DNA from: an uncultured Zetaproteobacteria bacterium | Lineage (GTDB): Bacteria > Pseudomonadota > Zetaproteobacteria > Mariprofundales > Mariprofundaceae | Reading direction: 5' to 3' | Length of the DNA: 6,167 nucleotides | Assembly: GCA_947311795.1 (NCBI GenBank) | Contig: CAMZLX010000079.1 | Span: forward strand, 1 to 6,167 | Shown: in pieces, positions 4,766 to 6,167 of the stretch | Numbering within the stretch: the first letter of the stretch is position 1 | Layout of the letters: each line of letters opens with the position of its first letter | Notes under the pieces: generated by a model | The model's input: only the letters and a program-made list of their open reading frames with translations | Told to the model about the DNA's origin: nothing | The model's database searches: none | Made by a program: the position numbers and the translations under genes

Positions 4766-6160
4766 ATGGCGAAAGCAGCAGGTGCAGAGTTATTTGATTT
4801 AGATTTAATCAAAAAGCACGATAAAGCTGGTCCTAGGTATACATCGTATCCAACTGCCCCCATGTTTCATGATGGTATTGGTTCATCGGTGTATGCCACC
4901 ACCTTAAAAAAGGTGGCAACCGATGAAGCACCACTATCTTTATATATACATATACCGTTTTGTAATACGGTGTGTTACTACTGTGGCTGCAATAAAATTG
5001 TAACCAAACAATACGATAGAGCACAACCCTACTTGGACTTATTGTTTCAAGAAATTGATGCAGTTGCCGATTTGGTGGGTAAAACGCGACCTGTTACTCA
5101 GCTGCATTTTGGCGGGGGTACGCCGACATTTCTTAATGATAGTCAAATCCGAGCATTGATGGGCAAACTTCGGGGGCGGTTTCAGTTTGTCTCTGATGAC
5201 AAGGCAGAATACAGCATTGAAATGGACCCCAGAGAATGCACGCCTGAAACGGTGAAAACATTAAGGGAAGTGGGTTTTAATCGCATGAGCATGGGGGTTC
5301 AGGATTTTGACCCTGTGGTGCAAAAGGCTGTGAATCGCATTCAGAGCAAAGAAGTGACTTTAAGCGTACTCAATGATGCTAGACGTGAAGGTTTTAAGTC
5401 CATGAACATTGATTTGATGTATGGTTTGCCGCATCAGACTGTGGACACATTTGATGTAACCTTAGACCAAATCATTGCTTTTAGTCCAGATAGAATTGCA
5501 TTATTTAATTATGCACATCTGCCAGAGATGTTTATGCCGCAACGGCGTATTGATGCTTCTGCCATGCCAAGCCCGCAAGAAAAGTTAAATATTTTGGAAC
5601 ACAGTATTCATAAGTTGTTGGGTGCAGGTTATGTCTTTATTGGCATGGACCATTTCGCCAAACCTGATGATGAACTCACTATTGCTCAGCAACAGGGTAA
5701 GTTGTATCGCAACTTTCAAGGCTACTCCACGCAAGCTGACTGTGACTTGATTGGTTTGGGGCTGACCTCTATTGGTTATGTGGGCGGTAGTTTCTTTCAA
5801 AATCAGAAAGATATGGATGCCTATCAAACTGCCATTGAACAAGGTGGTTTGGCTGTCTTTCGTGGTTATACCTTATCGAATGAAGACCATTTGCGTAGGG
5901 CTGTGATTATGCGTTTGATGTGTGACTTTAAGCTGGACTTCGCACGGTTTGAGCGGGATTTTGATATTGATTTTAACCAACACTTTGCAGATGCCTTGGC
6001 AGATTTGGAAGATATGCAATATGATAGGTTGTTGACCTTATCGGATAAGGGGTTGAATGTGTTGCCTGCTGGGCGTTTAATGATTCGCAATGTTGCTATG
6101 GTCTTTGATGAACATTTGCGGAGCAAAGCCAAGCAAAAACAGTTTTCTAAGGTTTTGTAA
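4766..6160 (+). CDS. hemN: Oxygen-independent coproporphyrinogen III dehydrogenase (radical SAM)
   Basis: Converts coproporphyrinogen III to protoporphyrinogen IX in the haem pathway without O2, by two SAM-dependent oxidative decarboxylations. The 464 residues match E. coli HemN (457) over nearly the full length: GPRYTSYPTA (22-31), LSLYIHIPFC (57-66), the 4Fe-4S/SAM motif CNTVCYYCGC with Cys66, Cys70, Cys73 and the conserved Cys75, GGGTPT for SAM binding, IEMDPRE, RMSMGVQDF, NYAHLPEMF, GMDHFAKPDDEL and NFQGYSTQ, ending in a C-terminal substrate-closing domain with RLMIRN. These features separate true HemN from HemW, which lacks the GCNK cysteine and the N-terminal trip-wire GPRYTSYPT. The start at 4766 gives the same spacing to GPRYTSYPT as E. 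coli. There is no clear ribosome site and only 3 bases after the cytochrome stop, so translation is probably coupled. HemN is cytoplasmic. Confidence 0.97.
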   Translation: MAKAAGAELFDLDLIKKHDKAGPRYTSYPTAPMFHDGIGSSVYATTLKKVATDEAPLSLYIHIPFCNTVCYYCGCNKIVTKQYDRAQPYLDLLFQEIDAVADLVGKTRPVTQLHFGGGTPTFLNDSQIRALMGKLRGRFQFVSDDKAEYSIEMDPRECTPETVKTLREVGFNRMSMGVQDFDPVVQKAVNRIQSKEVTLSVLNDARREGFKSMNIDLMYGLPHQTVDTFDVTLDQIIAFSPDRIALFNYAHLPEMFMPQRRIDASAMPSPQEKLNILEHSIHKLLGAGYVFIGMDHFAKPDDELTIAQQQGKLYRNFQGYSTQADCDLIGLGLTSIGYVGGSFFQNQKDMDAYQTAIEQGGLAVFRGYTLSNEDHLRRAVIMRLMCDFKLDFARFERDFDIDFNQHFADALADLEDMQYDRLLTLSDKGLNVLPAGRLMIRNVAMVFDEHLRSKAKQKQFSKVL

Positions 6161-6167
6161 ATGCAAA
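6161..6167 (+). CDS. Possible start of the next gene in the operon (cut by window edge)
   Basis: An ATG directly follows the hemN TAA, and AAGG at 6149-6152 sits 8 bases upstream, a good Shine-Dalgarno distance. Only two codons (Met-Gln) fall in the window, so the product cannot be named and the ATG could be chance. Confidence 0.3.

Overview
The window looks like ordinary chromosomal DNA from a moderately AT-rich Gram-negative bacterium, most likely a proteobacterium. Three things point there: the rplY-pth-ychF gene order, an HD-domain CCA-adding enzyme, and a HemN that aligns with the E. coli protein almost from end to end. A bacteriohemerythrin and a small periplasmic c-type cytochrome paired with oxygen-independent haem synthesis suggest life at low or changing oxygen. 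A zetaproteobacterium-like or similar microaerophilic lineage would fit, but that is a guess; no marker here fixes the taxon.

Layout. Bases 1-2301, minus strand, hold a translation-related operon read right to left: rplY (ribosomal protein L25 with a long acidic tail), pth (peptidyl-tRNA hydrolase, start 1 base after the rplY stop) and ychF (ribosome-associated P-loop ATPase/GTPase, 24 bases further on, cut by the left edge). Bases 2302-2441 are its leader and probable promoter, with two inverted repeats. Bases 2442-2834, minus strand, encode a single-domain bacteriohemerythrin in which one iron-ligand histidine is replaced by asparagine. Bases 2835-2984 are a divergent intergenic region with a recurring AAATATGC motif. 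Bases 2985-4367, plus strand, encode an HD-domain tRNA nucleotidyltransferase whose start codon lies inside a perfect 17-base palindrome. Bases 4368-4462 are a short spacer with a TATAAT box. Bases 4463-6160, plus strand, carry an exported monohaem cytochrome c and hemN, 3 bases apart and probably one transcript. A further gene may start at 6161, directly after the hemN stop.

How the genes fit together. The left operon and the CCA enzyme serve translation: 5S rRNA-L25 assembly, recycling of peptidyl-tRNA, ribosome-linked nucleotide hydrolysis, and tRNA 3'-end maturation. The hemerythrin and the cytochrome-hemN pair concern oxygen or diatomic gas binding, electron transfer and haem supply.

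I see no mobile element, CRISPR array, tRNA or rRNA gene, or prophage. I did not find a wholly new system. The observations most worth checking are the hemerythrin ligand substitution, the cca start-codon palindrome, the inverted repeat over the rplY -10 box, and a G4-motif variant in YchF.
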